Positions 18,352 through 27,470 of a DNA stretch of 64,000 bases are shown in pieces; the stretch's first letter is position 1; each line of letters starts with the position of its first letter. The stretch is from Marinobacterium litorale DSM 23545 (GTDB taxonomy: Bacteria > Pseudomonadota > Gammaproteobacteria > Pseudomonadales > Balneatricaceae), in assembly GCF_000428985.1 (NCBI RefSeq), contig NZ_AUAZ01000003.1:115324-179323 (forward strand), in the 5' to 3' direction. The notes under the pieces are model-generated. The model searched no databases, was not told the origin of the DNA, and saw nothing but the letters and a program-made list of their open reading frames with translations. The position numbers and the translations under genes were made by a program.

Positions 18352-19857
18352 ATGAGCGTTATTCGCCAGGATGATTTCATCAGCAGCGTCGCAGATGCGT
18401 TGCAGTTCATCTCCTACTACCACCCGATCGATTTTATCCAGGGTGTGCATGAAGCCTATTTGAAGGAGGAGAACCCCGCCGCCAAAGACGCTATGGCGCA
18501 GATCCTGATCAACTCGCGTATGTGTGCCGAGGGTCACCGTCCTATCTGTCAGGATACCGGCATCGTGACTGTATTCCTGAAAGTGGGCATGAACGTGCAG
18601 TGGGATGCGAAAATGTCCGTGACCGATATGGTTAATGAAGGCGTACGTCAGGCCTACATGAACCCGGACAATGTCCTGCGAGCCTCTATCCTGGCTGACC
18701 CGGCAGGCAAGCGTCAGAACACCAAGGACAACACCCCGGCGGTCATTCACTACGAGATCGTTGAAGGCGATGAGGTTGAAGTTCACGTGGCGGCCAAGGG
18801 CGGCGGTTCCGAGAACAAGTCCAAGATGGTGATGCTGAACCCGTCCGACAGCATCGTCGACTGGATCGTCAAAACTGTACCGACCATGGGGGCTGGCTGG
18901 TGCCCGCCGGGTATGCTCGGTATCGGTATCGGTGGTACCGCCGAGAAAGCGGCAGTACTGGCGAAAGAATCCCTTATGGATCCGATCGATATTCACGAGC
19001 TGCGCGAGCGCGGCCCGCAGAACCGCGTCGAGGAGCTGCGCCTGGAGATCATGGATGCGGTCAACGCGCTGGGTATCGGTGCCCAGGGCCTGGGCGGTCT
19101 GACCACCATCCTGGACGTTAAGATCAAGGATTATCCGACCCACGCGGCCTCTCTGCCGATCTGCATGATCCCGAACTGTGCAGCCACCCGTCACACCCAC
19201 TTCAAGCTTAACGGTAACGGTCCGGCCGTACTGACGCCGCCGAGTCTGGATGAGTGGCCGGAAGTGACCTTCGAGGTCGGCGCTAACACCCGCCGCGTGA
19301 ACCTCGATGAGATCACGCCGGAAGCGGTGAAAGAGTGGAAGGTGGGTGAAACCATCCTGCTCAACGGCAAGATGCTGACCGGCCGCGATGCAGCGCATAA
19401 GCGCATGGTCGAGATGCTGAACAACGGCGAGGAGCTGCCGGTGGATCTGAAAGGCCGCTTCATCTACTACGTGGGCCCGGTTGATCCGGTCCGTGACGAG
19501 GTGGTAGGCCCTGCGGGTCCGACGACTTCGACCCGTATGGACAAGTTTACCCGCCAGATTCTGGAAAGCACCGGCCTGCTGGGTATGATCGGTAAATCTG
19601 AGCGCGGCCCGATTGCGATTGATGCAATCAAGGACAACCAGGCGGTTTATCTGATGGCAGTGGGTGGTGCGGCGTATCTGGTCTCCAAGGCGATCACCCA
19701 TGCCGACGTGATTGCGTTCCCGGAACTGGGTATGGAAGCGATCTACGAGTTCGAAGTGAAGGATATGCCGGTGACCGTGGCGGTCGACACCTCAGGCGAG
19801 TCGGTGCACAACACGGGCCCTGCCAAGTGGAAAGATATTATCGCGCACAGCGCCTGA
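18352..19857 (+). CDS. fumA: Class I fumarate hydratase (FumA/FumB type)
   Basis: The 501-residue protein matches iron-sulfur fumarases: NSRMCAEGHRPICQDTGIVTVF holds the first cluster cysteines, MLGIGIGGTAEKA and PICMIPNCAATRH follow, and a C-terminal beta domain (YYVGPVDPVRDEVVGPAGPT, MGKTS-like TTSTRMDKFT) completes it. It interconverts fumarate and malate in the TCA cycle and uses an oxygen-sensitive [4Fe-4S] cluster. The gene is monocistronic, with its own terminator 18 nt downstream. Confidence 0.96.
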   Translation: MSVIRQDDFISSVADALQFISYYHPIDFIQGVHEAYLKEENPAAKDAMAQILINSRMCAEGHRPICQDTGIVTVFLKVGMNVQWDAKMSVTDMVNEGVRQAYMNPDNVLRASILADPAGKRQNTKDNTPAVIHYEIVEGDEVEVHVAAKGGGSENKSKMVMLNPSDSIVDWIVKTVPTMGAGWCPPGMLGIGIGGTAEKAAVLAKESLMDPIDIHELRERGPQNRVEELRLEIMDAVNALGIGAQGLGGLTTILDVKIKDYPTHAASLPICMIPNCAATRHTHFKLNGNGPAVLTPPSLDEWPEVTFEVGANTRRVNLDEITPEAVKEWKVGETILLNGKMLTGRDAAHKRMVEMLNNGEELPVDLKGRFIYYVGPVDPVRDEVVGPAGPTTSTRMDKFTRQILESTGLLGMIGKSERGPIAIDAIKDNQAVYLMAVGGAAYLVSKAITHADVIAFPELGMEAIYEFEVKDMPVTVAVDTSGESVHNTGPAKWKDIIAHSA

Positions 19858-19874
19858 TCCGGGCGTCATTGGAG

Positions 19875-19898
19875 AAAGCGGCTTCGGCCGCTTTTTTT
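19875..19898 (+). terminator. Intrinsic terminator of the fumarase gene
   Basis: AAAGCGGC - TTCG - GCCGCTTT followed by a run of T. A UUCG tetraloop caps a perfect 8-bp stem. Confidence 0.95.
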
Positions 19899-20035
19899 GT
19901 CACTGTGGTTCACCTAAGCACTTTCGCCTTGCCCAAATGGGAGCAGAAAACCGGCGCTTAAGTAGTAAAGCCCAACGCCGGTCGGCCCCATATAGTCATG
20001 AGGGTGTGATAAACCCGACCGAAGGAAGGTGAAAA

Positions 20036-20425
20036 ATGATTGGATTTAAGAAAACCGCGCTGGGGCTTGCGGTGGTGTTGGCTCCTTTGTTCAGCTCCGC
20101 AACGTACGCTGATGAAGAAGCGATGGCGGCAGCCGGGCGCGTTGTCTTCCATAAGTGTGAAGCCTGCCACTCCATGGACCCGAGTAAAAATACATTCGGG
20201 CCCAGCCTGCACGGCGTTGTAGGGCGTGATGCGGCCTCGCTGCCCCGTTTCCACTACTCCGAGGCTCTGGCCCAGTCAGGTCTGGTATGGACTGAGGAAA
20301 ATCTGCGCAAATGGATCAGCGATAACGAGGCGCTTGTTCCGGGCACGCGCATGCGTCATGTATCGATTACTGACCGGGCAGAGCAGGACTACCTGATCGC
20401 ATTCTTGAAAACGCTGAAGCGTTAA
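20036..20425 (+). CDS. Periplasmic class I cytochrome c
   Basis: The 129-residue protein has a signal peptide (about residues 1-25, cleaved after ATYA). The single haem-binding motif CEACH lies near residue 41, followed by the family-typical GPSLHGVVGR. The distal Met ligand is probably in PGTRMRHVSI near residue 105. This matches soluble mitochondrial-type cytochromes c of about 100 mature residues, carrying electrons between the bc1 complex and oxidases or other periplasmic enzymes. It stands alone, convergent with the next gene. Confidence 0.92.
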   Translation: MIGFKKTALGLAVVLAPLFSSATYADEEAMAAAGRVVFHKCEACHSMDPSKNTFGPSLHGVVGRDAASLPRFHYSEALAQSGLVWTEENLRKWISDNEALVPGTRMRHVSITDRAEQDYLIAFLKTLKR

Positions 20426-20432
20426 GTCGTGC

Positions 20433-20798
20433 TCAGCTTTCGACAGGGGCCTTCTGCGGAAGCAGCCCCTCTTCGCGCAAGCGTGCCTTGAACGCCTTCA
20501 TCACCGGACGGGAGATCATGGTTTCCGCCAATACCCGGTGCTCATAGATCTCTTCGACCAGTTCCGGGGTCAAGTTCTCATCGGCGCGTTTGATCAACTG
20601 ATGCATTGCCTCTCCCAGGTGCTGCCCGCGCAAGTGCCGAGAGTGTTGATAGAGCTCCGTGGACAACTGCTTGTCGACCGCGTTCATCTTGCACTTGCCA
20701 TCAAGAATTTTAAGCTTGAGGGCAATGATGCAGTCGATTTCCGCGGCTGAAAGCGGGTGCTTTCGAACCCATTCGCTGGCGGGTACAAGTGCGGTCAT
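20433..20798 (-). CDS. Small protein paired with an AAA+ ATPase, function unknown
   Basis: A 121-residue, mainly helical, soluble protein (MTALVPASEWVRKHPLSAAE) without signal peptide or membrane segment. Two cysteines occur (EIDC, DGKCKM) with no clear motif. The start is 2 nt after the stop of the AAA+ gene, so both are almost certainly translated from one mRNA and probably act together, for example as substrate, adaptor or cofactor. I do not recognise the family. Confidence 0.6.
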   Translation of the reverse strand: MTALVPASEWVRKHPLSAAEIDCIIALKLKILDGKCKMNAVDKQLSTELYQHSRHLRGQHLGEAMHQLIKRADENLTPELVEEIYEHRVLAETMISRPVMKAFKARLREEGLLPQKAPVES

Positions 20799-20800
20799 GG

Positions 20801-22501
20801 TTAAACGCCGGTCTCCATCTCCAGTCCACGGAAGCTGGCACAGTGTTCAAACACTTCCATAGTAGGCGGGCAGTTGCGAAAGCGGCAGAATTTGGCAACC
20901 AGTTTGGCAAGCCCCTTGATATCTCGACCACTGGCACCGGCAAAGCGCTTTGATAAAAGCCCGGGCATATCGGGTTCAAGACCCAGGTTGAACTGCTCGG
21001 CCATTACCTGCCAGATCCGTTGGCGGTCTTCCTGGCTGGGATGTTCATAACGGACCATGGCGATACAGCGGGAGATGATGGCTTCGTCGATATCATCAAT
21101 CCGGTTGGTGGTCAGGAACAGCAGGCCGTTGAAATACTCCAGCACGCGCAGGAAAACGCCGACCACGGCATTCATGGTGAGGTTATCGTCGCGGCGCTTG
21201 ATATACACATCCGCTTCATCGATTAACATCACCGCGCCCCAGCGCTGGGCACGGATCAACACATCCTTGAGGTTTTTCTCCATCTCGCCCACGTTAAGGC
21301 CGAGCTGACCGGAGTGCACCCGATACAGTGGGCGCCCGATGATCTCGGCGTAGACTTCCGCGGTGAGTGTTTTACCGACTCCGGCAGGCCCACTGCATAG
21401 AACGGTGGTGCCTCCTGATTTTCCGTCGATGATATCGTCGAGCAGGATCTCCATCTCCGCGGTAAGAATGTCGATCAGGTCAATATGGTCCTGGGGCAGC
21501 ACCAGTTTGTGCTTGAGCTCCGGTTGGTAGGTATAGGGTTTCAGGTGATCCACGTGCACCCAGATGTGATGATGCAGATCCAAGTGGAACATCAGGATGT
21601 AACCGTGTACCGGAATTCGGGTAAACATCGACCGCGGTATGGCTTCGGCCAGCGTCAGTATCCGTTTATCCACCTCATCGGAAAAGCTCGATTGACGATC
21701 AATGCGTTTGACCAGTGCCGCAAGTATTTGGCCGCTCTGTTGCAGGGTCAGCTCCCGCTCAGCCAGAATCTCTTCATCGTTAACCAGCTTGGCGGGATTG
21801 CCGCTGGTGGAGAGGATAACCTGGGTTTTGCGTCCCCAGTCTGTGTTGCGATGGGAGGCTGCGGGGTCCTCGGCATAGATGCCGGTTCCTTGTCCCGAGA
21901 ACTGTTCTCCAAAGTTGGAACGCCAGTTCAGGTAAAGCTCGGTGGCTTGGTCAAATCGTGCCAGCAAGGTTTTGGTTTCGCGCAGATACCCCTTGGTGGC
22001 CAGCAATTCAACCAGGGTCTGGCCCTTCAGGTCGCGCTCACTGATGATCAGCTGCTGAGTCAGCAGTTTAGCGCGGCTGTTTGCTTTCAAGTCGATGACG
22101 ATGCGCGCCTGCTCCTCGCTGCCGGCCGGGGTATAGTCGATACGGCTCGGTGTCCAGGGCAGCAGGGTACCGTTACCCTGTAAACGAAACAGCCAGCCAC
22201 GCTCCACGTTCTGGCTCAGGTAGGCGATCAGTTCGGGCAATAGCAATTCAAGATCATCGGGCACCCGTGGCAGATCCGGGTCCGAGCTGGCTTCCAGCAG
22301 CCCCTGAAGCTGGGCATATTTGCCCTGACCCTCCGGAACCGACGCGTAGATATCGATCAGTACGCCGAGTTGATCGGTATCCAGTACCTCGAAAGGGATC
22401 TCCACGCGGCTTGCAAGCTTGAGCTGTTCCTGCCAATCGGACAGTGTGGGGCAGCGCTGGAAGAGTTCAGTTGCGACAGAGCGTTCGATCTGGAGCTTCA
22501 C
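20801..22501 (-). CDS. AAA+ ATPase, uncharacterised
   Basis: The 566-residue protein has about 330 residues of unfamiliar N-terminal region and then a single AAA+ module. Walker A is CSGPAGVGKTLTAEVY (about residue 370) and Walker B is VMLIDEADVYI. LFLTTNRIDDIDEAIISRC gives sensor 1 and arginine-finger region, and SGRDIKGLAKLVAKFCRF forms the sensor 2 lid. Start GTG 22501 is preferred over TTG 22546 because AAGGA lies 8 nt upstream. The module resembles FtsH/ClpX-class unfoldases, but no protease domain is present. The only evident partner is the 121-residue downstream protein. Confidence 0.75.
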   Translation of the reverse strand: MKLQIERSVATELFQRCPTLSDWQEQLKLASRVEIPFEVLDTDQLGVLIDIYASVPEGQGKYAQLQGLLEASSDPDLPRVPDDLELLLPELIAYLSQNVERGWLFRLQGNGTLLPWTPSRIDYTPAGSEEQARIVIDLKANSRAKLLTQQLIISERDLKGQTLVELLATKGYLRETKTLLARFDQATELYLNWRSNFGEQFSGQGTGIYAEDPAASHRNTDWGRKTQVILSTSGNPAKLVNDEEILAERELTLQQSGQILAALVKRIDRQSSFSDEVDKRILTLAEAIPRSMFTRIPVHGYILMFHLDLHHHIWVHVDHLKPYTYQPELKHKLVLPQDHIDLIDILTAEMEILLDDIIDGKSGGTTVLCSGPAGVGKTLTAEVYAEIIGRPLYRVHSGQLGLNVGEMEKNLKDVLIRAQRWGAVMLIDEADVYIKRRDDNLTMNAVVGVFLRVLEYFNGLLFLTTNRIDDIDEAIISRCIAMVRYEHPSQEDRQRIWQVMAEQFNLGLEPDMPGLLSKRFAGASGRDIKGLAKLVAKFCRFRNCPPTMEVFEHCASFRGLEMETGV

Positions 22502-22633
22502 CGGATTTATCCTTGCTGAGGTTAGCGTTTCAAAGCTACTTCGCAAGCAGTGTGCCAGACTTAATACCTTGATTTATAAAGGCGCGATTTCAATTGCGCT
22601 GTTGCCTTTGTCACAAAGTCCACGACAACCGGG

Positions 22634-24277
22634 CTAGTCGTCGACTCCGGTACAGAGTGTGATGCCGGGGCCGTTACTGACAGTAACGATACGGTCACGC
22701 CCCTCCCGCTTGGCCTGGTAAAGAGCGTTGTCCACTTCCCGTAGAAGGGTGGCAGTGGGGCAGAGGCGTGCGTTGGCAGTGTGAATCAGGCCACCGCTGA
22801 TCGTCATTTTGACGGGCTCGCCACCGTCTGTTTCAAGATGCAGGTCATGGACTGCCTGGCGTATACGTTCGGCGATCTGCTTCGCAGCAGGTAAGTTGAT
22901 CTCAGGCAGGATCAGGATAAACTCCTCGCCGCCGTACCGGGCGGCGACTTCACCGGCTCGCTGGGTGGATCGCTCCAGAAGGTGCGCGAACGCGCGCAGG
23001 CAGTCGTCTCCGAACAGATGTCCGTGGCGGTCGTTGATCTGCTTGAAATGATCGATGTCGAAAATAATCAGGCAGAGGCTGTGTCCATGGCGGCAGGCCC
23101 GGTCCCACTCCGCATTCAGGGCAGTATCAAACCGCCGACGATTACCCAGGCCGGTCAGACCATCCAGCTGCGACAGCTGCTGTAACTCCTCGTTGGCCCG
23201 TTGCAGCTTTAACGTCATATCGCCATAGCGTTTGACGCTGCCGCAGATTGCATTGAGTTCGGAAAAAAGTACCGGGTGTTTGAACGGGGGCGGAACATCG
23301 CCCTGGCCGACGCGTTCCAGCGCATGGGTGGCGACCAGGATGGGGCGCAGCACCAGGCGGTTGAAGCAGAACAGAAGCAGGCTGCCCAAGACAACAAAAA
23401 GTGCCAGCAGGGCGAGAGTGTAGTTTTTTACCTGAAGGGCATCAGATTCCATACGCTCGGCGAGCTGTTGCGTGCGGTAGGCTGCGTCGGAGTTCAGCAT
23501 GCCGGTCAAGGCTTGTTGAGCGGCCAGCGAAGCTTGACGAAAATCTTCCGCCTGTTTCTCCAGGATGATCATGCGATTGAGGGACTCCAGCTGCGCTGAC
23601 AGCAGCGTCCGGATCGCGTCCAACCGGGTTTGAATGGAAGGGGTGGGCGCTGACGTTTCGGTGTTGACCAGAGCCCGTTGAATCGCCTGGGCGACGCGGA
23701 TCAACGCCCCCCAGTCTGATGAATGGATCGACGCATGGCGTGTGCCTGCTGCCAGACGCATGAGCTGGTGGCTGAGACTGACCAGGCTGGTGTTTGCGTT
23801 CAGCGTCTCCTCCAGCGCTTCGCTGAGCCGGATCTGCTGAATGGCGATATCTCCGAGGCGTAGTATGATCTGTCGCTGTTCTCGCCGGGTGGTTGCCAGG
23901 CTCAGTACGTGGTCCAGTACACTGTTGGCTTGGTTGGAGATCTCAGGCTCGGCTTCAAAAGCGAAACTGTGGACCAGAACCTGAGCCTGCAGGCGCGCCT
24001 GGCGTGCAACAAAATCGTCTTCGACCCAGAACAGGGTGTTGATGTAGCTGTACAGCTGCTCTGCCCGTTGCGCGTTGTGCTGACCTCGGGTGATCGCTGG
24101 CAGGTGCGTATCGCGGGTTTCCTGAGCCTTGGTAACGATACCTTCCAGCAGTGGCATGGCAAGCCAGACCGATAGCAAAAACAGCAGAAACAGACCGAAA
24201 ATACCCAGGTGGAGCGTATTGGCCAGGCTTGGATGACGTCCCCGCTTCGTTTTTGTACGGCGCTTGTCGCTTTCCAT
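22634..24277 (-). CDS. Membrane-bound diguanylate cyclase (GGDEF)
   Basis: The 547-residue protein has an N-terminal membrane helix (LGIFGLFLLFLLSVWLAMPLL), about 250 mostly helical periplasmic residues, and a second helix (LALLALFVVLGSLLLFCFNRL, about residue 300). The C-terminal GGDEF domain follows: LDGLTGLGNRRRF, FDIDHFKQINDRHGH, RYGGEEF. The intact active site predicts c-di-GMP synthesis. The inhibitory-site motif is RAGE rather than RxxD, so product inhibition may be weakened. The gene starts 12 nt after the stop of a binding-protein gene, suggesting that the binding protein feeds this sensor. Confidence 0.9.
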   Translation of the reverse strand: MESDKRRTKTKRGRHPSLANTLHLGIFGLFLLFLLSVWLAMPLLEGIVTKAQETRDTHLPAITRGQHNAQRAEQLYSYINTLFWVEDDFVARQARLQAQVLVHSFAFEAEPEISNQANSVLDHVLSLATTRREQRQIILRLGDIAIQQIRLSEALEETLNANTSLVSLSHQLMRLAAGTRHASIHSSDWGALIRVAQAIQRALVNTETSAPTPSIQTRLDAIRTLLSAQLESLNRMIILEKQAEDFRQASLAAQQALTGMLNSDAAYRTQQLAERMESDALQVKNYTLALLALFVVLGSLLLFCFNRLVLRPILVATHALERVGQGDVPPPFKHPVLFSELNAICGSVKRYGDMTLKLQRANEELQQLSQLDGLTGLGNRRRFDTALNAEWDRACRHGHSLCLIIFDIDHFKQINDRHGHLFGDDCLRAFAHLLERSTQRAGEVAARYGGEEFILILPEINLPAAKQIAERIRQAVHDLHLETDGGEPVKMTISGGLIHTANARLCPTATLLREVDNALYQAKREGRDRIVTVSNGPGITLCTGVDD

Positions 24278-24289
24278 AAGAATGCGCGA

Positions 24290-25042
24290 TCAATAGATGC
24301 TGAAAGGGAAGTATTTACGGTTGATGCGGTCGTAACTGCCATCCAGCCGTATCTGTTCCAGCGCTGAGTTCACTTTCTCGCGGAGCGCGTCACGGCCCTT
24401 GGGAACCGCAATATGCGCCTCGCTTTTCAGCGCTTTGGCGGACAACGGACCGCCGACGAAATCAAAACGGGCTCCCTCGGGAGTCTGCAGAAAATCAAGA
24501 AGGTTGATGGTGTCGGACAGAACCAGATCCACCTTGTCCTCTTTGAGCAGTTCCAGGGCCTCCGTCTGGTCGCTTGTCAGCACGATTTCGCTCTGAGTGT
24601 ACTGCTGTTCAAGGAAGGTCGATTGAATGGTGTTGCGACCGGTGGCCAGCCGAGTTCCGGTCAGGGCTTCGGGGGTGGTTTTGCTGAAGCGTTTGGGGTC
24701 ACCTGCAAAAATGGAGTGAGACCGGTAGTAGTGGCGGGTGAAATCCACGCGTTCAGACCGTTCGCGGGTTTTTGCCATGCTGGCGACAATCATGTCGAGC
24801 TCACCGGCTTCCATCCGATCCAGCAGCTCAACCCAGGGCACCGCTTTGATTTCGCAGTTGGTTTGCATGGTCTCACACAGCGCCTGAGCGATGTCCACGT
24901 CAAACCCGGCCAGCTCCCCGTTGGCATCGAAGTAACTGAAGGGAGGGTAGGCGCCTTCAGTGGCGACGGTCAGTTCGGCCGCCTGAGCCGAAACCAGGGT
25001 CAGGCAGCAGGCTAGACCGATCAAACGCGTTAGCAAGGGCAT
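24290..25042 (-). CDS. Periplasmic amino-acid-type solute-binding protein
   Basis: This 250-residue type II periplasmic binding protein has a signal peptide (MPLLTRLIGLACCLTLVSAQA) and the SBP_bac_3 start ELTVATEGAYPPFSYFDANGE. GFDVDIAQALCETM, PWVELLDRMEAGELDMIV and DKVDLVLSDT follow. Homologues bind polar amino acids for ABC transporters, but no permease or ATPase gene is adjacent. Its operon partner is a diguanylate cyclase with a periplasmic domain, so a sensory role is plausible. Confidence 0.85.
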   Translation of the reverse strand: MPLLTRLIGLACCLTLVSAQAAELTVATEGAYPPFSYFDANGELAGFDVDIAQALCETMQTNCEIKAVPWVELLDRMEAGELDMIVASMAKTRERSERVDFTRHYYRSHSIFAGDPKRFSKTTPEALTGTRLATGRNTIQSTFLEQQYTQSEIVLTSDQTEALELLKEDKVDLVLSDTINLLDFLQTPEGARFDFVGGPLSAKALKSEAHIAVPKGRDALREKVNSALEQIRLDGSYDRINRKYFPFSIY

Positions 25043-25217
25043 CCAAGGCTCCGAAGTGCGGTTAAAAACTAGACAAAGTGTAATGCTTTATGCTGGCAAA
25101 GTCGTCATCGTAAGGCTAATAAAAGTGGCTAATAAACAGTGCTACATTGGTATGTGGCAGGTCGGACGCTGTATACTGAGTATCCGCTTCACTTCCCAAT
25201 CGGTTTGTTCTTAAGTT

Positions 25218-27470
25218 ATGTCGACTCCAGCTGATTTGTATTCACTCGCGCGCTCCTCAGCGGGCGGTGATCCTGCACCGTTTCTGCCCATGTCCCGTGC
25301 GGAAATGGACCGTCTGGGCTGGGATGCCTGCGATATTATCGTCGTGACCGGGGATGCTTACGTCGACCATCCTTCCTTCGGTATGGCTATAATTGGGCGC
25401 TTACTGGAGTCGCAGGGTTTTCGGGTCGGTATTATCGCCCAGCCGGACTGGCACAGCGCAGATGCGTTTAAGGCGCTGGGAAAGCCCCGGCTGTTCTTCG
25501 GTGTCGCGGCCGGCAATATGGACTCCATGATTAATCGCTACACCGCGGACCGGAAAAAGCGCTCGGACGACGCATATACGCCGGGCGGACAGGCGGGTAA
25601 ACGCCCTGACCGTGCCAGCCTGGTTTACAGCCAACGCTGCCGGGAAGCGTATAAAGATGTGCCGATCGTCCTAGGCGGAATCGAAGCCTCTCTGCGTCGC
25701 ATTGCGCACTATGATTACTGGCAGGATAAGGTCCGTCGCTCAATTCTGCTCGATGCCCGTGCCGATCTTCTGCTCTACGGTAACGCTGAGCGTGCGGTTG
25801 TGGAGCTTGCCCATCGCCTGGACGCTGGAGAGTCGATTGATCAGATACGGGATATCCGCGGTACGGCATTTGTTCGCAAAGATACTCCTGAAGGCTGGAT
25901 GGAGATCGATTCCACCCGTATCGACCGGCCGGGCAAAGTTGACAAAATCATCAATCCTTATGTGAACACCCGGGATCTGCCTGCCTGTGAGCTGGAACAG
26001 GGTGAGCGCTCGGAGCCGGAGGCTGCCGATGCACAGCCGCTGGAGGTTGAGTCGCTTCGCGATGTTCGCCGTCGCCTCGATCGGAGCCGAACCGTCATTC
26101 GAATTCCGTCATTCGAAAAAGTGAGTAAGGATCCGGTGCTCTATGCCCACGCCAGTCGCGTGCTGCACCTGGAGACCAACCCGGGCAATGCACGCGCACT
26201 GGTGCAGTTACATGGCGATCAGGAGGTCTGGCTCAACGCACCGCCAATTCCTCTCACTACCCAAGAGATGGATTATGTCTTTGATCTGCCCTATGCGCGG
26301 GTGCCTCACCCGGCCTACGGCAAAGCGGAGATACCCGCGTATACGATGATTCGCTTCTCTGTGAATATCATGCGGGGTTGTTTCGGTGGTTGTACCTTCT
26401 GTTCCATCACGGAGCACGAGGGGCGCATCATTCAGAATCGGTCGCAGGATTCGATCATTCGTGAAATTGAGCAAATCCGCGATCGTGTGCCCGGATTCAC
26501 GGGCGTGATCTCTGATCTGGGCGGTCCCACGGCGAATATGTACCGGATTGCCTGTAAAAGCCCGGAGATTGAGGCGGCCTGTCGCAAGCCCTCCTGCGTT
26601 TACCCGAGTATCTGCCAGAATCTCAATACTGATCACTCGGCGTTGACCCGTCTCTATCGCGAGGCGCGCCGGCTCAAAGGGGTCAAGAAGATATTGATCG
26701 CGTCCGGGCTGCGTTATGATCTGGCGGTGGAAGATCCCGAGTATGTACGTGAGCTGGTGACCCATCATGTCGGTGGTTACCTGAAAATCGCACCGGAGCA
26801 TACCGAGCGCGGCCCGCTTGATAAGATGATGAAGCCGGGGATCGGCACCTACGATGCGTTTAAGCAGATGTTCGAGCGTTTTTCCGCGGAAGCGGGGAAG
26901 CAGCAGTACTTGATCCCCTACTTTATCGCGGCGCATCCGGGGACGACCGATGAAGATATGATGAATCTGGCGCTATGGCTTAAGCAAAACGGCTTCAAAG
27001 CGGATCAGGTTCAGGCGTTTTACCCCTCGCCCATGGCGACGGCTACTGCCATGTACCACTCCGGCCGCAACCCGCTGCGCCGGCTCAGTTACAAGAAGAG
27101 CAGCGAAAAGGTCGAGACGGTAAAGGGGGAGCGTCAGAGACGTCTGCATAAGGCGTTTCTGCGCTGGCATGACCCTGACAACTGGCCGATGCTCCGGGCC
27201 GCTCTGACCGAAATGGGCCGGGCTGACCTGATCGGGCCAAGTGCGCATCAATTGATTCCGGCGGAGCAGGGCGATGAGGTGTATCAGGCGCCAAGGCGCA
27301 AAAACTCGCGCCAGTCAGCGCGAGCGGGCAAGGGGCGGATACTGACCCAGCACAACGGCTTACCCCCTCGCAGCAATGGCTCCGGAAAGCCGCGTAAAGC
27401 GGCGGGTAAGAAGCCTGTTTCCGCCAAGAAGACGTCTGGCGGCACCACCGGCAAAGCGCGCCGCGTTTAA
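25218..27470 (+). CDS. ygiQ: YgiQ-family radical SAM protein
   Basis: The 750-residue protein matches YgiQ. An N-terminal Rossmann-like region ([17 protein letters not shown]) precedes the radical SAM core, with the cluster motif [12 protein letters not shown] near residue 390 (CxxxCxxC). A basic C terminus ([16 protein letters not shown]) follows. Radical SAM enzymes use a [4Fe-4S] cluster and S-adenosylmethionine; the YgiQ reaction is not known to me. Its stop codon overlaps the stop of the convergent chemoreceptor gene. Confidence 0.92.
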   Translation: MSTPADLYSLARSSAGGDPAPFLPMSRAEMDRLGWDACDIIVVTGDAYVDHPSFGMAIIGRLLESQGFRVGIIAQPDWHSADAFKALGKPRLFFGVAAGNMDSMINRYTADRKKRSDDAYTPGGQAGKRPDRASLVYSQRCREAYKDVPIVLGGIEASLRRIAHYDYWQDKVRRSILLDARADLLLYGNAERAVVELAHRLDAGESIDQIRDIRGTAFVRKDTPEGWMEIDSTRIDRPGKVDKIINPYVNTRDLPACELEQGERSEPEAADAQPLEVESLRDVRRRLDRSRTVIRIPSFEKVSKDPVLYAHASRVLHLETNPGNARALVQLHGDQEVWLNAPPIPLTTQEMDYVFDLPYARVPHPAYGKAEIPAYTMIRFSVNIMRGCFGGCTFCSITEHEGRIIQNRSQDSIIREIEQIRDRVPGFTGVISDLGGPTANMYRIACKSPEIEAACRKPSCVYPSICQNLNTDHSALTRLYREARRLKGVKKILIASGLRYDLAVEDPEYVRELVTHHVGGYLKIAPEHTERGPLDKMMKPGIGTYDAFKQMFERFSAEAGKQQYLIPYFIAAHPGTTDEDMMNLALWLKQNGFKADQVQAFYPSPMATATAMYHSGRNPLRRLSYKKSSEKVETVKGERQRRLHKAFLRWHDPDNWPMLRAALTEMGRADLIGPSAHQLIPAEQGDEVYQAPRRKNSRQSARAGKGRILTQHNGLPPRSNGSGKPRKAAGKKPVSAKKTSGGTTGKARRV

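Noticed and set aside
18346-19701. 451-codon open frame opposite the fumarase gene
   Set aside because: His-, Arg- and Asp-rich composition with no known domain; it is the antisense shadow of a gene whose identity is certain.
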